Origin: Bacteroidota bacterium
GTDB lineage: Bacteria; Bacteroidota; Bacteroidia; Chitinophagales; Chitinophagaceae
Length of the DNA: 64,000 bases
Assembly (NCBI GenBank): GCA_023386045.1
Contig: JAEWKK010000019.1
Coordinates: 310,001-374,000 of the forward strand
Reading direction: 5' to 3'
The number at the start of each line of letters is the position of its first letter. Position 1 is the first letter of the stretch. The notes beneath the pieces were generated by a model. The model saw only the letters and a list, made by a program, of their open reading frames with translations, was not told the origin of the DNA and made no database searches. The position numbers were made by a program, and so were the translations under genes. Of this stretch, positions 61,566-64,000 are shown piece after piece.

Positions 61566-62639
61566 TTATTTCTTTCGCCGTATTACAATGGAGGCATTGG
61601 TTTGCATGTCTGCACTGAAGTTGACCTGGTAAACAGCATCACCATCTTTGATCGTAAGCAATCCGGTATTGGGTGGAATACTTCCCAGATTTTCAGCTAC
61701 CAGCAGCAGGTGTATCTCATCAAGTCCTGCAACATTAACTGATTTTTTTGTAGCCGCAGTAGTGAGCCTTGCGTTGGACACAAGTACCTGGCCGTTCATA
61801 TATACCGAGATTGAGTCGCCATCAACTACTCCATTATCATAAAAAGAAAGTATCAGACTATCCGAACTCACATTGAATGTTTGAGTTGCCCCGGTTTTTC
61901 TCTGATCAAATGGTAGTTTCTCCGGCGCTTTGTTAGCAATGACAGCCTTCTCTTCTTTTTCAATTTTGATCTTATCCTCAGCAACTTTCATTTTTTCTTC
62001 CCTGGTATCCTTTCCTCCCTTAGCTATTTTTTCTTCCTTTTGTTTAGCTTTTTCCTCTTTTTGTTTTACCTGTACTACATCCGGCTTCTCTTCTTTTTCC
62101 TTTATTTTTTCACGCTGTTTTTTATTGTCTGCTACTGCTACGTAGTTGTTTTGGTTAGGGATGATACCAAGCTCCTTCAAATGATTGATCAGGGGTGAAT
62201 GAAGACTGTCTGAAGATTTGGCTAATTCAATTTTTCCTGGAACAGAATAGTAAATTTTTGTCCTGTTGGTTTTCCAGGTGCCATTAAGACTAACCACACT
62301 GTCCTGTCCCATCAGCGGCATACTAATGGTGCGTTTCACTTTCTTAGCAGGAGATTCAGGAAAATTATTGGCAACAAACTTATCATCCTCAATTACCAGA
62401 GAATCGCCAATGATCTGGCCTTTAACCTTTCGGATGCCATAATAAAAAGTATCATTCGCTACAAAAGTCACATAGGAATAACCTGAGACTTTGCCTTTAT
62501 ACATGGCGATAGCGAGCTCATATTGCTGGATCATTTTGGCGCTGTCGTTATGCAGCACTCCGGAATAAAAGCCGTCGATCTTTTGGGCTGAAAGATGAAG
62601 ACTGCCCATTAATAAAACTAGAAGCATCAGGTTTTTCAT
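61566..62639 (-). CDS. Exported protein with Lys/Glu-rich coiled region, uncharacterised
   Basis: 357 residues with signal peptide MKNLMLLVLLMGSLHLSA. The N-terminal 150 residues describe a beta-rich domain (DGFYSGVLHNDSAKMIQQYELAI). A highly charged linker of Lys and Glu follows (residues about 175-235, runs such as KEEKAKQKEEK). The C-terminal 110 residues form another beta-rich domain (LSFYDNGVVDGDSISVYMNG, typical of a calcium- or sugar-binding fold). Its ATG overlaps the mnmH stop by four bases, so it is coupled to mnmH. Confidence 0.7.
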   Translation of the reverse strand: MKNLMLLVLLMGSLHLSAQKIDGFYSGVLHNDSAKMIQQYELAIAMYKGKVSGYSYVTFVANDTFYYGIRKVKGQIIGDSLVIEDDKFVANNFPESPAKKVKRTISMPLMGQDSVVSLNGTWKTNRTKIYYSVPGKIELAKSSDSLHSPLINHLKELGIIPNQNNYVAVADNKKQREKIKEKEEKPDVVQVKQKEEKAKQKEEKIAKGGKDTREEKMKVAEDKIKIEKEEKAVIANKAPEKLPFDQRKTGATQTFNVSSDSLILSFYDNGVVDGDSISVYMNGQVLVSNARLTTAATKKSVNVAGLDEIHLLLVAENLGSIPPNTGLLTIKDGDAVYQVNFSADMQTNASIVIRRKK

Positions 62640-63727
62640 ACAGACTGGTATTTGATCAATAGTTGCGCGTTCGAGGTGCTGACCTTTTCACACGCTACTG
62701 TTGTTAATAACGCATCAAGGCCTTCCCTGTTGTGCAGGCCTTTAAGATAACGCTTATCATAGTAATCAAGAAGTACACGGAAGGCTTCTTTTACATTTCC
62801 TGCCTCCAGGCATTCTATTGCGTGTTTTGCATGTTGTCCGCCCAGCCTTTTCGTAATTCGCTGTACGCTATCCACGAGGTTTTCCCTGGGATAAGTCCCA
62901 TATTCTTCAACAATGTGATCCAGTCTTTCTTCAAATGGAATATCCAGAAATAAAACAGGAGACTTCCTGATATTTTCCCATAGTGCTGCGGGTAAATTCA
63001 AATTGCCTATTCGCTGACTCTCATCTTCCAGCCATATTGGATTTTGACCAGCCTCTGTTTTCTTCCTGAGTAAAGCTTCGCTCAGCAGGTTTTCAAACAT
63101 TTCCTGGCCGGGTTGTTTAGGCATTCCATAACCACCAAATGCCGAACCTTTATGACAGGCTAGACCTTCCAGGTCAATCACGGGGCCTCCCAGCTTTTGC
63201 AATTCATTCAATACTTCTGTTTTTCCTGAACCCGTATAACCACCAAGAATTTTAAATGAATAAGGATTCGAAAAACTTTGCAGCACATGGTTGCGATAAG
63301 CTTTATATCCCCCCGCCAATACAAAAACCCTGAAGCCATAAAGATCCAGTAACCAGGATACGGCTCCGCTTCTCATGCCGCCTCTCCAGCAATAAATATA
63401 AACTGTTGGAGGAGTAGCCGTGACTGCATCCTTTTGATTTCCCGTTGGCCCCGATATTATTTTTTGACTAAGAAGCGATTCCGCTCTTTCCACCATAGGT
63501 CGCATCCTGGGGCCAAAATAATCCAGCCCTACCTTGATGGCCTGTTCCCTGCTCTTTTGTTTGTAAGTGGTGCCCACGACTTTTCTTTCCTCATCTGTAA
63601 AAAGAGGAAAGCTGACAGCTCCAGGCAGGTGCGCATGTTCATATTCGCCGGGAGAGCGCACATCGAGGATCAGAGTGCCGGCGGATCTTTCTAAAAAATC
63701 ATGGATTGGAAGCCTTTGTATTGCCAC
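62636..63727 (-). CDS. mnmH: tRNA 2-selenouridine synthase (MnmH / SelU / YbbB)
   Basis: Replaces sulfur by selenium at s2U34 of tRNA-Lys, -Glu and -Gln. The 363 residues begin with a rhodanese domain (LILDVRSPGEYEHAHLPGAVSFP) with Cys113 in YCWRGGMRS, the active Cys. A P-loop domain follows (GGYTGSGKTEV, residues about 162-172), then LEGLACHKGSAFGGYG. Works with SelD, 1.3 kb away on the other strand. Confidence 0.95.
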   Translation of the reverse strand: MAIQRLPIHDFLERSAGTLILDVRSPGEYEHAHLPGAVSFPLFTDEERKVVGTTYKQKSREQAIKVGLDYFGPRMRPMVERAESLLSQKIISGPTGNQKDAVTATPPTVYIYCWRGGMRSGAVSWLLDLYGFRVFVLAGGYKAYRNHVLQSFSNPYSFKILGGYTGSGKTEVLNELQKLGGPVIDLEGLACHKGSAFGGYGMPKQPGQEMFENLLSEALLRKKTEAGQNPIWLEDESQRIGNLNLPAALWENIRKSPVLFLDIPFEERLDHIVEEYGTYPRENLVDSVQRITKRLGGQHAKHAIECLEAGNVKEAFRVLLDYYDKRYLKGLHNREGLDALLTTVACEKVSTSNAQLLIKYQSV

Positions 63728-63754
63728 GATGGCAAATGTATCTTAAGACAGTAA

Positions 63755-63790
63755 ATAAAAAATGCTTCCTTAATGGAAGCATTTTTTATA
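63755..63790 (-). terminator. Rho-independent terminator
   Basis: AATGCTTCC / GGAAGCATT stem (63761-63769 and 63775-63783) with T runs on both sides. It closes the partial gene at the window end and could work in both directions. Confidence 0.9.
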
Positions 63791-63805
63791 ATAGAATCTG
63801 ATCTT

Positions 63806-64000
63806 TTAATTAGAATCTGTCTTCACCTTATTATCATCGGCATCATATTTCACCTTGCCGCTTTTATCTTTTATCTTGATATCACCATCCTTGCTCACTT
63901 TGATCTTGGTATCACCTGATTTTGTTTTCCATGATTTGTCTATTTTTTCATCGTCTGTTTTCCAGCGCGTGTCATAACTTACCCAGTTACCATTATCATC
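63806..64000 (-). CDS. 3' end of a gene for a Lys/Asp-rich protein, partial
   Basis: 64 codons and a TAA, continuing beyond the window. The residues form repeated short strands: KSWKTKSGDTKIKVSK, GDIKIKDKSGKVKYDADDNKVK. This looks like the end of a beta-rich exported protein, similar in style to DUF-type 'SGDxKIK' repeats. No family can be named. It is followed by a strong terminator. Confidence 0.7.
   Translation of the reverse strand, partial: DDNGNWVSYDTRWKTDDEKIDKSWKTKSGDTKIKVSKDGDIKIKDKSGKVKYDADDNKVKTDSN

Overview
The window looks like a piece of a Bacteroidota chromosome, most likely Chitinophagaceae or a near relative. This rests on a PorP/SprF-type protein beside a giant PKD adhesin with a type IX secretion (T9SS) C-terminal domain, an IPExxxVDY-type protein, an S46 dipeptidyl peptidase, many short N-terminal signals ending in AQ/SAQ, few Shine-Dalgarno sites, and promoters of the Bacteroidota TTTG-N19-22-TAnnTTTG type. 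No phage, integrase, IS transposase, CRISPR array or rRNA gene was seen. The genes read as a dense, mostly housekeeping chromosome.

Layout. 0-3 kb: end fragment of a small membrane protein, S9 peptidase, GNAT enzyme, two 7-bp-period arrays, small membrane protein. 3-13.5 kb: PorP/SprF-like protein and a 3106-residue adhesin. 13.8-18.7 kb: tRNA-Phe, recQ, kdsD and a mannose-1-phosphate guanylyltransferase. 18.7-19.2 kb: a four-helix-bundle (S23/IVP) gene framed by inverted 7-bp-period arrays. 19.2-23.3 kb: exonuclease, RidA, a secreted protein and a methionine aminotransferase. 23.3-25.2 kb: an arsenic island with operator, arsR, arsM, an unlisted 17-residue CC/CC peptide, a terminator and arsN2. 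25.2-29.2 kb: membrane protein, GT39 enzyme, lipoprotein, nadA. 29.2-29.7 kb: intergenic cluster of DnaA-box-like sites. 29.7-36.6 kb: DPP11-like peptidase, ppiD, DUF2480, lipoprotein, corA. 36.8-41 kb: PIG-L deacetylase, kdsB, fatty acid hydroxylase, DUF2007, small membrane protein, dnaN. 41.3-44.2 kb: a two-gene unit (TPR/YbjN-like protein plus cytosolic trypsin), then recX. 44-50.5 kb: two uncharacterised genes, a Pif1-type helicase, mnmG, ybeY and a parS site. 50.5-59.7 kb: feoA, nadD, chromate transporter, M20 peptidase, beta-lactamase-like hydrolase, feoB, M28 peptidase, IPExxxVDY protein, pterin dehydratase. 59.7-64 kb: 103-bp tandem repeats, selD, a secreted protein, mnmH, and the 3' end of one more gene.

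Connections. kdsD and kdsB both serve Kdo and thus LPS synthesis. nadA and nadD serve NAD synthesis. SelD makes selenophosphate for MnmH, which acts on the same wobble uridines as MnmG. The DnaA-box cluster, dnaN, mnmG (gidA) and a full-consensus parS within about 21 kb suggest that this part of the chromosome lies close to the replication origin. That is an inference; cumulative GC skew of the full chromosome would test it.

Most interesting: the heptamer arrays, above all the inverted pair around the four-helix-bundle gene; the Cys-pair micropeptide in the ars operon; the DnaA-box cluster with parS; and the trypsin/YbjN two-gene unit.
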